From Paralvinella palmiformis (Eukaryota; Annelida; Polychaeta; Terebellida; Alvinellidae), in assembly GCA_025642065.1 (NCBI GenBank), contig JAODUP010000069.1:558501-622500 (forward strand): a stretch of DNA of 64,000 bases, read 5' to 3'. A program made the translations under genes and the position numbers. Under the pieces are notes generated by a model. That model searched no databases. It was not told the origin of the DNA and worked only from the letters and a program-made list of their open reading frames with translations. The first letter of the stretch is position 1; each line of letters begins with the position of its first letter. Below, one piece after another: positions 24,908 through 36,191 of this stretch.

Positions 24908-25200
24908 ATGCCAAAGAGACAGGCGAACGTTTTAACCCGTGGAAAAGGTCGTAGCACGCGTAGGCGTGGACAGGGTAGATATAGAGCTAACGGCTGAGGT
25001 AGATATAGTTTAGTTAAAAATGAGGTCGAAAAGAAATCGGTACCATCAAGTTCTTTGGTAACTACCAGTCCTGATGATGTGGCTAATTTGGGTCAGATGA
25101 CCAGAGAGTCGTTTATGCTGTGGTCGCCCCTAGCTTTGAAGCAGTTCTTGCAACTGAGAAACATTTCACATGGAGGGTCAGTTGAAGAATTAATTTCCAG
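24908..25200 (+). pseudogene. SAP-domain-like first exon with an in-frame stop
   Basis: An ATG at 24908 opens a basic segment (MPKRQANVLTRGKGRSTRRR) that reaches TGA at 24995. The same frame then continues without interruption for another 67 codons to a clean exon end (CCAG/GTATAG at 25200/25201). The downstream part ends WSPLALKQFLQLRNISHGGS followed by VEELIS, which matches the helix-turn-helix of a SAP DNA-binding motif. Such SAP segments occur in uncharacterised multi-copy invertebrate proteins, probably mobile. I cannot find following exons. Either the TGA marks decay, or translation starts at a later Met such as the one in QMTRESFMLW. Confidence 0.4.
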
Positions 25201-25779
25201 GTATAGTCTGTACAAGTATACTACTATACTATAGCCTATGTTAAAATACAATTTAGATATTATTTTAGTGCAACTTTTTCTGTTTAATTTTTTACTTATG
25301 TTAGTGATTGGTTGATAGATTTTAAAGAAATTGGATTACTTCAACTAATAATCAGTCATGCAATTGAAAACCAATTGTTATATTTATATCAGTAAATCCA
25401 TATGAAATGTTCAAGTAATGTTTATTTCATAGTTCTGTTCATAAAAATGTATATTATTAAGATCTATGAAACATTTTCAGCACAACACAAAGAAAATAGC
25501 TGGTAAGATTTGACTAGAACAAAAATAATTTTGGTGGTTGGAAATAAACATTTGGTGCTTGTGCTTTTCAGTCTGGTGTTTGGGTTGTAATCAGTTGTAC
25601 AAATATTGGTTTGGCAACTGATATTATAAATACAAGATAACAAAATACCCATTAGTACTGCTTTTCTACATGTACATATTATTCCAGGTGCAAATACTGT
25701 TATTTTTCATGAATGTAATAGTATGCAGTATTCAGTTTATACATTTCCATGAATTCACTATAAATACAAAATATCTTGT
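25201..25779. other. Short AT-rich gap, nothing recognised
   Basis: Lies between the SAP-like exon on the plus strand and the THAP-like exon on the minus strand. If either is part of a larger gene, this is intron. Confidence 0.4.
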
Positions 25780-26795
25780 CGATGAAATGTAGAGAGCAGA
25801 CACAATGGGACTTGGATGGTTCTTTGAACTTGTAGGAATATAGTTCGTCCCCTCTGTTCAAGTTCCGTAGCCACTTCTCCCTTCTTTCACAATCACTTTT
25901 TTGCTTGGAAATGGGAACAACTTGTATCATGTGAAAAGAAAATGTGAATTGTATACATTTTTGATAACCAGATACATGTAATAGGGATGCCAGAAATTAA
26001 TTTGGCCATACATATGTTATCAGTTGGTGATGTTAGTGATAAACAGCTAGATAATCATGCAAGTATAAACTTGCACCATATATGTTGGCATGATTAATTA
26101 TGTATATAATATGTGGAACCCTGGTATAAGGGAATGCTCATTCATTTTGTATTAATTTGTTTTAAATATTCAGTTTTAAATAATTTTCAATTTTTGGTAA
26201 TAAATTTTAGTTTATTTGTATGAAAATAAAACATGCAAGCATATATCACTGTTTTCTCAGTTTGGGCTGAGGCAATGTAAGCATGTGTCATTTATTATAA
26301 TATAGTTGTCTTGTACAGTCTAATTTTTTTTCAGAAATATTAATATAAAAAATACTACAAAAAATATATAATATAATTATTTAAAAAAAAACATATAAAT
26401 GTTTTTGTCTAATTCTTTTTTGAAATATTAATATAAATATATATAATATAATTATAAGAAAATCATATAAAACAAATGCGACATTAAATCAAGGGTGATG
26501 ATTCTTGAGGGTGAATATAAAATGGGGTGAAGCAACTTGACAGGCGAATAAGAGCCAGAATGAATAGTCCAGTTCCCTGTACATTGACTAATGTTTGTTT
26601 GAGAGGATAATAATACATGCATGTGCTATGACAACACATATCCTACTCAAATGGTGGTGGGCATGTGCATGAAGGATGATCATGTCTTGTCTGATGCACA
26701 TCACAATGTGCATCTCTCCATTTTATCAGCTGATGATCTCCATTGGAGCATTGCAGTACATAACAGTGTCTTGATGTTGAGCCTTTGAGTGCCAT
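25780..26795 (-). pseudogene. THAP-type zinc-finger gene fragment, two exons
   Basis: The minus-strand exon starting at the ATG ending at 26795 reads MALKGSTSRHCYVLQCSNGD, then a KWRDAHCDVH segment and a HDHPSCTCPPPF end (about 26644). A second exon (about 25925-25780) reads VVPISKQKSDCERREKWLRN and continues to PSKSHCVCSLHFID. Together these give the C2CH pattern (CxxxxC early, CxxH in CSLH) and the PxxxxxRxxWxxxxxR spacing of the THAP-like family often seen in transposon-derived genes. The only obvious GT-AG pairing joins the exons out of frame, and no exons after the THAP domain are visible, so I call it broken or incomplete. An upstream GTGAGT donor (27416-27411, minus) may belong to its 5' non-coding exon. 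Confidence 0.5.
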
Positions 26796-26806
26796 ATTTA
26801 TATTCT

Positions 26807-27299
26807 GAAATAATAATATAATATAAATATACGGATTACTTCTCATAGTCATACACCAAATAATGGCAGATTGCATTATCCTCCATTCCTTGAGTTAATT
26901 TACAGACATGAAGATGATGAACATACATCCATTTCTTTAATTTACACAAACCGATAAAGTTTTCTAGCATCATTTTGGCCATATAACTTATACAGTTTCT
27001 TTATGAAAACACGTCGACCTATATAGCTGATTATACGCTATAACTAGTACTAAAACAGAAATTAGCGAACGAAAATAGGCGATAATACAGAATACATATA
27101 ATTTATTCGTTCGATACTGCTTTTGAGTCACCAAAATATAATCTTGAACGTCTTTTATCATACTGTTTTGGGTTCAGTTTTTTTATAAGTGTCTACAGCA
27201 TCTGTAAATAGAGCCACAACTCCGCGAATAGCTATCCCAAAGTAAACATCTATAACATTCATTCATGCTACACAATGAAACACGTACTTTCACTTCGTC
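26807..27299. other. Gap upstream of the THAP-like exon, nothing recognised
   Basis: AT-rich, with no supported ORF. It would be intron 1 of the THAP-like gene if the GTGAGT donor at 27416-27411 is used. Confidence 0.35.
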
Positions 27300-27315
27300 T
27301 CATTACCTTTGGAAG

Positions 27316-27384
27316 TCGCTCGGCCCATTTAGCCTACCTTGTGCACAGAAGTGGCCGTAAAACATCAATCATCATCATATTCAT
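27316..27384. mobile_element. SINE-core fragment (family B)
   Basis: Contains GGCCCATTTAGCCTACCTTG, ACAGAAGTGGCCGTAAAACA and a CATCATCATATTCATCATC tail, in the same orientation as the 14.5-kb and 59.2-kb copies. It has no tRNA-like head. Confidence 0.65.
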
Positions 27385-27416
27385 CATCAATGAAACGCGT
27401 GCGTTCGTTTACTCAC

Positions 27417-27559
27417 CAAGTCAAGATGACCCTGAACCCGTCTATGACTAGTCTCCCCGAATGAATACTTGCACACTAGCGATACCGTTGAAAGCGCTCA
27501 TATATCTGCGTATTAAATACTATTTTGTTTTTATATGCAATTATTTGTGGAAGTAAGCA
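27417..27559. promoter_or_regulatory. Candidate divergent promoter between the THAP-like gene and FUOM
   Basis: A strong minus-strand donor (CTTG/GTGAGTAA, 27420-27411) implies a minus-strand first exon starting around 27480, and the FUOM start codon on the plus strand is at 27560. The short distance suggests a shared bidirectional promoter. No TATA box is clear. Inference only. Confidence 0.25.
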
Positions 27560-30500
27560 ATGCCATTAAAAGGAATACCATTCATAATTTCACCGGAACT
27601 GCTAACTGCACTGTATAAGGCTGGCCATGGAGATGAAATAGGTATTACATATCTTGTATATAAACCACCTTCTAAAATTGGGTCACATACGAGCCATTTT
27701 TCTCTTAGGGAGATAAAATGCTAGGTGGGTAATTCGTAATATTGATGTGTATATGGTAGTCTAAGCTTTGAATATATATATATATATATATTATCATGGG
27801 GTATGTGTAATTGAAGGCAGTGGTTATGGCATTTAATTAAACCATTAACAGCTCTTAATCATTTCAAGCATAGCCTATGTTAGATAGTCATGGAATTTGT
27901 TTGAATTTTTTTAATGCGAACCGCTTCATTTATAGGTATAATAGTAATTTATCAACAGGTTAATTTATTAATAATTGCAATCAGCAATGAGAAGTGTTTA
28001 CAATTCTTTATGGTAATGATGAATTATTGGGTTTTGTATTTTTGATTAATCCGAAATGTTAAAACTGTGTTAGTGGCAGGGTTGGGGTCTATTACAGAAC
28101 TAAGGTAATCGATAATAATTACTTGTGAATACTATGATTACGATAACATTTATTATGGATTTATTCGATTATGATTACATTGTAAAGTAATCATGATTAC
28201 AACAATGATTACAATGTATATAACACAAACATGAATGCGGTTCTTCATCAATATTTACTCAATTATACATGTATAATACCGATATAAATATGCTACAGTG
28301 TTGACGTGTTGCTTTACAAAAACTAGACCCACTTTCTGGTATGTTCTTGAAATGAAAATGTACAAGACTTTGGTGTTATTGTACGACGTTATTTTTTTAG
28401 TTTCTGAAATCAATATTCATCATAGAGCAAAGGAGTAAGCAATACATTTGCCACGAATGCATAGGTATTTATAGAGATAATGGAGATTAGTGCAAACTGA
28501 GATTAGTGAATAATATCAATGGAATCGTTTGAATATATATTTAGTAACGAAATGCATAATGTGTGGCGTGACTATAGCCAGGTAAGGTCTAAATAATAAA
28601 TAGGATAATTAGAATATAGTCAAACCCCCAACTCCAACCCCCTCTCTGTAACTTGACCACCTCTGTAAATGGACCCCTTTTTCACAGTCCAAAATTATTG
28701 CTATGCTTTGAATTAAATTTTTCTTCTGTAACTCGATCAACTCCGTACTTCGACCTTTGATCTCCGTCTAATGCCCACGTTTGTTACCCGTGGGGGACAG
28801 AATATAGATTTGTTTATGTTCGCTATCGCAAGCGTTAATTTAATTTTCGCTGCTTGTCATCCGACTGCTGGCCAATCAGGATCGTTTGCAGCTGGAGGTA
28901 AAGAAGTGAAGCACGATTTCTAGCTGTGTAACTAGCTTGAGCTTAACCGTGTGAAAACAACACGAACTAATCTGAAATGGCTGTTTATATTAATTATAAT
29001 AGTGGCAACATCTGAAGCAGTGTTTCGACACATTTTTCTTTCATGTTCATAGAACAAATAAACTGACAAATCATCATGTGTATAAATATGACAGCAGTCC
29101 GTCAATGGGTAAATCAGTTCTATTGTTTTCTTTTGCCTTCCATACCAAACCATATCTCTGGCATGATATAACATGGTAAATAATAAGATATCTTGTGTAA
29201 TCGTGAAGTTTACATGGTTTTAAACAAAGTGTTAAAAGACACATATTGGATCAATGAGTCAATTAATGTAATTTATTCATCAATGTTTCATATCACCTGA
29301 TCATAGAGTCAATTTATTGTATAAGTAAATTTTAACACTGCCAATAATCTAGTCATGTTGTTATGACATTTAGATTGTATATGTTTTTATTCCATGTGTA
29401 TTTCATTTTTGTTTTTATTTTTTTAGAGTGGGAACCATGTTAGATTACGTTTGTAAATGGTTTTACCCAGTATAAATATGTTGTAATAAGTAAATAAATA
29501 AACATTTACGATGTAATCGATTACGATTATAGTGCATCTGTAAAATGGCGGTGGTCACAGCACTGAAACAACCTTGGTTCGAGTGAAAAATGATATTATG
29601 ATGTCAATTGATCAAGGTTAGCAAGTAATACTTGTTCTTCTGGACCTGTCTGCTGCATTTGATACAGTTGACCAAAATTTACTTTTCTCTAGGTTAAAAG
29701 ACATGTTTGGTCTGTCAGGTAAAGTGCTTGAATGGTTTCGATCCTATCTGGAACAACGCCCCCAGAGAGTGTCTGTTCATGGTATTTTATCCGACGTTCA
29801 GTTTTTGTTATCTGGTGTACCACAAGGTTCAGTTCTTGGTCCTCTGTTTTTCACAATGTATACCCGTCCTCTTGGGATCACTGCGCAGCGATATGGGGTT
29901 AAATATCACTTGTATGCTGGTGATACACAGCTGTATATATCACTGGATCCTGACACTGAGATAACGTTTCCTCTTCCTTAATTTAGAACATTGTATTGCT
30001 GATATTCGGCTTTGGATGACACCAGCATTACAGATGTGTGTATCTTCTATTACCCTTATGAGTCAGTAAGAAATCTAGGGGTTATTTTTGACTAATGTAT
30101 TAACATGTATGAAAATGTGACATCAGTATGTCGTGCTGCCTTCTACCATATCTTAATCCACTGGTTAAAAGCATTATTGACACAAGAAACACTTGTAACT
30201 GTAGTTCATGCCTTTGTTACAACTCGTATAGATTATTGTAACTCCCTGTTATATGGCATATCTGAATTCAGAATAGTGCAGCTCACATGGTGACAAATAC
30301 TCGAAAATATGATCACATCACCGCAATTCTTCAAAAACTACATTGGCTACCTGTTAGACAGCGTATCCATTTCAAGATTTTATTAGTAACTTATAAATCT
30401 ATTAATGATACGGCGCCAGAATACCTGTATGAACTGGTGTCCATTAGAAAGTCATCCCGCAAACTCAAGTCATCCAGTCAGATACTTTTGCAGGTGCCAG

Positions 30501-30662
30501 CGTCTCGGCTCAAGTCATATGGTGATTGTGCATTTAGTGTTGCATAGTATTTGTACAACGCCTTTGAATGGCTCGTGCTAGTAAGGGCGCTTTATTAAAT
30601 ATACATTATTATTATTAATGGAGATCATGTAATCGATTACGATTAGCCCAACTCTGATTAGT

Positions 30663-30696
<34 letters not shown>

Positions 30697-33600
30697 TTTT
30701 TTTATTCCACTGTTCTAAGCCCAAGAAAATTTTAAATTGTAGCCTTTGCTGACGGCTGAATGGTTTATAGCATGATATATGTTTTCACAAATTAATGATT
30801 TTCTAATTTAAAAAAAAAGAGCTTAATTAGTATTAATTAGCATATTAATTTTTACGCATCTAATATTTTCCTTTTTAACGTATGCTGTAAATAAATACTG
30901 ATGAATTAAACCAAGTCAAAATGGAAAGCAAACGTTGATTACTACTCCCTGAATGGTCTTTTTTTTAAAACCTAGTCTTTAACAAGTTGATAGATCAAAG
31001 TGTTTGTTTTGTTTTAAATAATCTTTTGTATCAAAGACGGCATAATTTATGTATAACTATAATAACATTATTCTCTATAATAATGTTACTTAACACAAGC
31101 CCCAAATTTATGTTTTAGTACTTGCCGATGTTCACTTTCCAACTTCATCAATTTGTAGAAATGGTCCTTTGGAAGTCAGGGCAGATGGCAAGTAATAATT
31201 ATCTCATTGCACTTATTTTCACTCCTTTGTATTGTATGGTTTACATGTGCTGATTTTGATAACAGATATTTAATATGCATTGCAAACCTTTGGTAATGTG
31301 ATTTTTTTTGTACATTTGCAAAATGTGCTTAATCGCGCAAGAATTTCTTTCATTCCTTAGGTCACAAAATACCAGTTTTACTAGAAGCTATTTTGAAGTT
31401 GTTTCCACTGGATACCTATGTTGACTCACCGGTAACTATATGGTGCTGCATTTCTAAGTTCATTAGATGTTTATTTCAACACAACAATAATCCTAAATAT
31501 TTTAGTGCTATCTAAAGTAATGACTAAACGTTATGAGGTACATAATGCGGCACTAATCTGCAAAATCATGTGCTTTTAAGTGAATTAGTACACTCTGAAA
31601 TTGCCATTTCTTAAATTCTGAATTTGAAAATATAAACACCTTACTTATTCTGCCACAAATAACTGATATGTATTGGCATTATAAACTAATTATATAATCT
31701 ATAATATATGTTTTCACATTTTAACATCTTGTAGTGTGCTGTAATGAATATTGTTCCAGAAGATAGGGACAAAATTGCAGATGTTCCTGTGTGGAGTATC
31801 TATAAAGAAATAGCTAACAAAGCTGAAAATAGACATGTAAGAGAACTGTTAGTATTTCAAGGGGATACATCTTAAAGGGAAACTAATATATTGTACATTG
31901 CTTTAAAAAATAAACACATATAGTGATATACTTTGTAGAAAGGATATATATATATATATATATATATAATGTATGTTTACAGATCAATTTCGAGAAAGTG
32001 GAGCGATTTGCATTTTATGAAAGAGCAAGGAAAGCATTTGCTGTGGTACATACTGGGTAAATAGGCACTTCTAATTAAACCAACTTCTCATATTCACATG
32101 CTTAGATCAAATATATATAAGTTGACTCTATTATAAATATTGATAACTGATAGATCCAGTAAATATTGAGATATGGGGCCGGTAATGGTCCAGTAACAGA
32201 TGAGTTATCGAACTGATACCGTTTCGATAACATAACATTTTGCACAGGGGCTAGGTACACGTCAACGGTAATGAGCCATATTACTACTATTTAACTTTCC
32301 ATTGTAACCAAAACAATACACGGCAGATACCGGCCCCGTAGACCTTTACAGTATCGACTCAGTAATGGCCCGTTATTGGGCTGATATTTTATCAATATAA
32401 TTATTAACGCATTGGATATCAATTCAGTACTGGTATATAAGTCCCATCACTCCAATAATACATTAATCGATATTTGGTACTTTTTTTTGTACTAGCTCAG
32501 TAGCACTATGTGTCATTCCATTAATTAAAATTAAATGATATTTAATTAATAAAAATAAGTATGCATTCTAAAGCTCTTGTTTCTAAAACGAACAAAAATA
32601 TAATTAGTGCATACAATAAACGAAAACAGTTAATTCATTCCATGAAATAAACACAATCACCTTAAACATTATTAGTAGTCAACACTCTTGTATAATGTCA
32701 ACTTTTAGAATACTACAACATTATATGTTGAAGTTAACTCCAGAACGGAATATATTTTTACTCATACGTAGTATATACTGGTATTTTGGAAGGTATAATC
32801 TAACATGTATGAATATTAGACATGGGGTCAATTCAATTACAAAATTGGAATTACTTATTTATAAAAATGGAATTGCAATTGATAAATTTGGAATTGCAAT
32901 TGGATTTGAAGTTTGCTGCAAAAATTAAATCAACAAATTATTTTACCATTTAATTTTTTAATACAGATATATTTCTTCTATGACAATCCTACTTGGAATA
33001 TAAACTATTCCGTATTCGGAGTAGGTATTCCAAGTAGGTACTCGGAGTACCTAGCTACTCATCGTACAACGTAGTAGGTAAAAAGAGTAGGTAAAAATGG
33101 AATTGGAATTCATAAATTTGGAATTAAATTGGAACTGATAAATTTAATGTGGAATTGACCAAATGGAATTGAGTTGTCATAACGGAATTGACCCCATGTC
33201 TAATGAATATAATAAAAATAGGCTGTTGTTACGTATTCGAGCATCGGAATCGTGTTCGTTGATGATAAAGGTCCGAGTATTCAGAATCTGAACCATGCAT
33301 CATCAATACTATTATAAATCTGAGCACCTGGGAACCCCGATTATTTGTAAAGCTCCACGGCTGTTCTATCGATCGTCTATTTCTTTGATTTTCGTTTGTA
33401 CCTCTTCAAAACTATCAAAAGCATCTTCTTTCAACCCAAATATAACAACTACATGCTCGGCCGCCATATTTCCGCGGAAGTAATAGAAAACGGGGAATAA
33501 TTGGCGCATGCGCATCGAGTGCTCGGACCTATAACGCTGAGGTACAGGGTTCCGATGCTCGGATACGTAACTATTTCGATAAAAACAAGATATGACAATT

Positions 33601-34492
33601 TGAAATGTGGCCCAGATAATACATTATTATAAAGAGATGTGAAATTCATTTTAAAGTCTACAAAAAGTCGAATGACTACATCATACAAAAATTAGTAGAC
33701 GCTATCGTGACCATGAATATGTGACTATTCTACTAGGTCTAGGTAGAATCTAGTTTTAAAGTTTATTTGATAATAGATTCTAATCATAATGTTTTCAATC
33801 CAAATGGAATATTACAACAAAAACATGCACTTCAATACGTCAATGTAATGATGACGGTTAGCTAGCTTTAAAATTGTTATCTCACACTAAATTGTGAAAA
33901 ACTGAACTCGTATTACTCACTTTGGAAGTGACAACAAAGGAATATGGCGGCATATTTTATTCACTAGATGGGGGTCAAACTACATTGCATTCACTAGATG
34001 GCGCTCAGGCAGCATCGGGTCTATAAATTTGAGTTTATAGCAGAGCGTAATATATTAATTGTTAAATGTACAATTGCAATTGGAATTGAAGTTTGGTACA
34101 AACAATTAAATCCACAAATTAATTTGCCATTTAATTGTTTAATTCAGAAATATTTCTTCCATGACAACCCTACTTGGAATATAAACATGCACTTCAATTA
34201 ATATATATTTTACAGCAAAGACTTCTTATAGTAAATTATACCATCTCGAGTATGCTGTGCCTCAAATCGTTTGCCGTTATATGGTAGTAACGTCATCCAG
34301 CCGACATGTTTCGAAACCGGGCCGATATCGTAATGTTTATTAGGATATACCATTTTAATTGTCAAACATCTTTGAAATAGCTATATTTAGATATTATTAG
34401 GATAATAAAGCTTTTCAGTTCCATTGTATTACAGAGAAACTGCTCAGTATGGCAACCTAATCATTAAGAAGGGTGTTATCCAATCCGTATAG
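27560..34492 (+). CDS. FUOM: L-fucose mutarotase (complete, 6 exons)
   Basis: Exons 27560-27641, 31119-31187, 31361-31431, 31735-31836, 31983-32056 and 34435-34492 total 456 nt (151 residues plus stop; human FUOM is about 154), all in phase. The enzyme interconverts alpha and beta anomers of L-fucose in the cytosol and feeds the fucose salvage route to GDP-fucose. The match to the RbsD/FucU fold is nearly gap-free: MPLKGIPFIISPELLTALYK, GHGDEI with the catalytic-type His23, LADVHFPTSSIC, GPLEVRADG, LLEAILKLFPLDTYVDSP, VPVWSIYKEI, RFAFYERARKAFAVVHTGET and QYGNLIIKKGV (Tyr138-Gly-Asn). Intron 2 begins GCAAGT: only a GC-AG junction (exon end 31187) restores the RADG-HKIP frame, whereas the nearby GT would break it. 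Introns 1 and 5 are swollen by transposons. A likely polyadenylation signal lies at 34582. Confidence 0.95.
28618..28925. mobile_element. pogo/Tigger-like fragment nested in the hAT element
   Basis: Begins AGTCAAACCCCC and continues with CTGTAACTTGACCACC and CTGTAACTCGATCAACTC. These are the repeated CTNTAACNCGACC-like units typical of pogo-type (Tc1/mariner superfamily) ends, followed by GCTGGCCAATCAG. Only one end is recognised. Assigned on motif resemblance. Confidence 0.4.
29530..30626 (+). mobile_element. 5'-truncated CR1/L2-type LINE with 19-bp target duplication
   Basis: The same 19 bases, ATGTAATCGATTACGATTA, flank the insertion (29511-29529 and 30627-30645). Inside, plus-strand frames give LLDLSAAFDTVDQNLL, GKVLEWFRSYLEQRPQRVSV, SGVPQGSVLGPLFF and YHLYAGDTQLY, where the catalytic YADD has become YAGD. 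TRIDYCNSLLYG and HWLPVRQRIHFKILL follow, in shifted frames. The 3' end has the (ATT)n tail usual for L2-like elements. It is inactive. Confidence 0.85.
31943..31968. repeat. (TA)n microsatellite
   Basis: A TA run inside FUOM intron 4, 15 bases before exon 5. Confidence 0.85.
32819..33200. mobile_element. 382-bp MITE with perfect terminal inverted repeats and TA target duplication
   Basis: The left end GACATGGGGTCAATTC and the right end GAATTGACCCCATGTC are exact inverted copies, each flanked by TA (32817-32818 and 33201-33202). The interior is built from many GGAATTG/CAATTCC half-palindromes plus GAGTAGGTACTC-type repeats. Related internal sequence without these ends occurs at about 34060-34200 and 56270-56520. 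It lies in FUOM intron 5. Confidence 0.8.
33228..33571. mobile_element. 344-bp inverted-repeat element with long imperfect TIRs
   Basis: The 24-nt ends (33228-33251, 33548-33571) are inverted copies with two mismatches, starting GTTACGTATTCGAGCATCGG versus GTTACGTATCCGAGCATCGG. The similarity continues inward through GGTCCGAG. The interior is much more GC-rich than the surrounding intron and contains an NRF1-like GCGCATGCGCA (33504-33514) and a short minus-strand ORF. Confidence 0.6.
33366..33467 (-). CDS. Small ORF of 33 codons inside the inverted-repeat element (hypothetical)
   Basis: Starts in a strong initiation context (AAATATGGCGGCC on the minus strand) and reads MAAEHVVVIFGLKEDAFDSF then EEVQTKIKEIDDR before TAG. 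It is preceded 37 bases upstream by GCGCATGCGCA, a pattern typical of NRF1/YY1-type first exons. It could be a captured or relic first exon, or chance. No family is recognised and no donor is assigned. Confidence 0.25.
   Translation of the reverse strand: MAAEHVVVIFGLKEDAFDSFEEVQTKIKEIDDR
34060..34200. repeat. Fragment related to the interior of the 32819-33200 MITE
   Basis: Shares CAATTGCAATTGGAATTGAAGTTTG-like sequence (given here in shortened form), the phrase AAATATTTCTTCCATGACAA and CCTACTTGGAATATAAAC with 32870-33010 and with 56290-56395. Confidence 0.55.
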
Positions 34493-34581
34493 ACCTCTGG
34501 ACAAATTATGATTTCAACAGGAGATCAGAAAAAGAAGATTGATTTTGGCTACACTATACCCTCTGATTAATTTAGAAAACT

Positions 34582-34587
34582 AATAAA
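34582..34587 (+). terminator. Probable FUOM polyadenylation signal AATAAA
   Basis: First AATAAA after the FUOM stop codon, 90 bases downstream. Another lies at 35145-35150. Confidence 0.45.
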
Positions 34588-36128
34588 AAATTATCAAAAA
34601 CTAATACAAACATTATATTTTAAAATTTCGATCAATTCTGCGATATTGAAATTTCAGTGGAAAAAAATATGTTGAATCCTAATATTTTGTTGTTGTTTTT
34701 GTTATAATAACATTGGAATGTCACCATGAACCTACCCTCTTTAATGTGTTATACTGACGTCTAGCCCTACATTATTTTATAAACATTTAGAATTTGAATC
34801 TTTTTCAACCTGGGTGATAGACGTTCAATGATTTTATTAAAAAGTATTAAAAAAATAAGTTACTAAGCAGTCTTAAAAATACGATAACTTAGAATGTGTA
34901 ATGTTATTAACTAACAGATACGCGAGCAAGACGCGAACGTGAGAAATGTATTTAAGGAATTGAATATACAGTCTAAACTCACTTTTATGCTAATTCATTT
35001 TGGGACCTGGCTGAAAGTTGCCGTTGTGGTGGGGTGGCATTAGAGTTGGGGAGGCATATTCAGTGGACAACCTTGGGGGTGATGTATGATTGGGTACAGC
35101 ACATAATAATTGTGTACAATATATGTGTAGTGTATTGTTGGAATAATAAACGACCATATATAGTAAGTAATAACTATTTAATTATTTAACAAATACAAAT
35201 TAGTGTGCCAACAAAATATATATTTACAAGTGTTAAGCAAAACACACAAACATTCATTCAATGACTGAATGGCACATGATCCTAATTAATTTGAATTAAA
35301 TAGTGAAAACAAAAACTAATAGGAGTTTCAGACAATAACCGCAGATTGATGTCTGAATCCAAAATATATAACTGTTTGGGGGAACCACAAATGTACCTAC
35401 ACAAGATTAAATATTAAATTGGACAAGGCCACCACAATTAAACAATTAAGTTGAAGTAAGTGTCATGTAAAAAAGTCACAGAGGCTAAGATCACTCTGAA
35501 ATAGGATAGATGTAACCACTACCCACTTGAGATAACTGATACTATCAGATCAAGTCGCCCACATGTAATTCAAGTTAAACCATTAAATATTTAACTTATT
35601 TCAATTTAAATATGAAAACAATCAAAACAAACTTAAATTGTGTAAAGTCAACCCGACACTTAAAATATTAAGTTCAATACACATGTATGTATCTGAAAGC
35701 AAATATCAAAGTAAATAAGCAAAGTACATTTTCTAAGTAATCCTACACTAATAACTCATGATTGAAACAAACTATCAGAAAATTAAAGAACAAACTCTGC
35801 TGTACCAAATAAATAATGAAAATACTTCACAAGTTGTTTACAGTTAATGAATACCAATACAATTAATGCATTAATTAAATATGATGAAAACATGTCAATC
35901 TCAATTGCATACAAGTTAAACTGAGTTAAAACTCAATTGAGTTTAATATATTTTTTTATTTACAAACACAAAACAACTGACTATTTCCAATGTTAAATAG
36001 TTACTGTGAACGTATCAGTGTTATATTCAACCGATAAAAGTTTTAAAATGTAAAAGTTGGTCAACCATGCATGCTGTAATACAATAATAAATGTTATTCA
36101 ACAAGAATTATTGTCAAACCAGGAAGTA
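34588..36128. other. Intergenic, TIR-element-like end near 34970-35090, no gene recognised
   Basis: ACAGTCTAAACTCACTTTTA at 34969 followed by GGGACCTGGCTGAAAGTTGC and GGTGGCATTAGAGTTGGGGA resembles one end of a pogo-type non-autonomous element. The opposite end was not found. The remainder is featureless and AT-rich. Confidence 0.35.
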
Positions 36129-36191
36129 GTTAAGCTGTGACCGTTGGCACCAAGTGCCGGGTACTTAACAGCTAGGCCACCGGAGCTCACA
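36129..36191 (-). mobile_element. SINE family A head fragment
   Basis: The reverse complement starts GTGAGCTCCGGTGGCCTAGC and continues to ACCCGGCACTTGGTGCCAAC, as in the full-length copy at 46023-46391. It keeps the tRNA-like A-box region only. Confidence 0.7.

Larger units (their letters stand above)
28077..30656. mobile_element. hAT-type DNA transposon copy in FUOM intron 1 (nested insertions)
   Basis: Ends are CAGGGTTGGGG on the left and, in reverse complement, CAGAGTTGGGC on the right. The flanks GTTAGTGG (28069-28076) and ATTAGTGG (30657-30664) form an 8-bp target duplication with one mismatch. Subterminal GTAATCGATTAC-like repeats (28100-28215, 29511-29529, 30627-30645) match the element at 20762-23156. 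Its interior holds a pogo-like fragment and a LINE; no transposase is seen. Confidence 0.7.
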
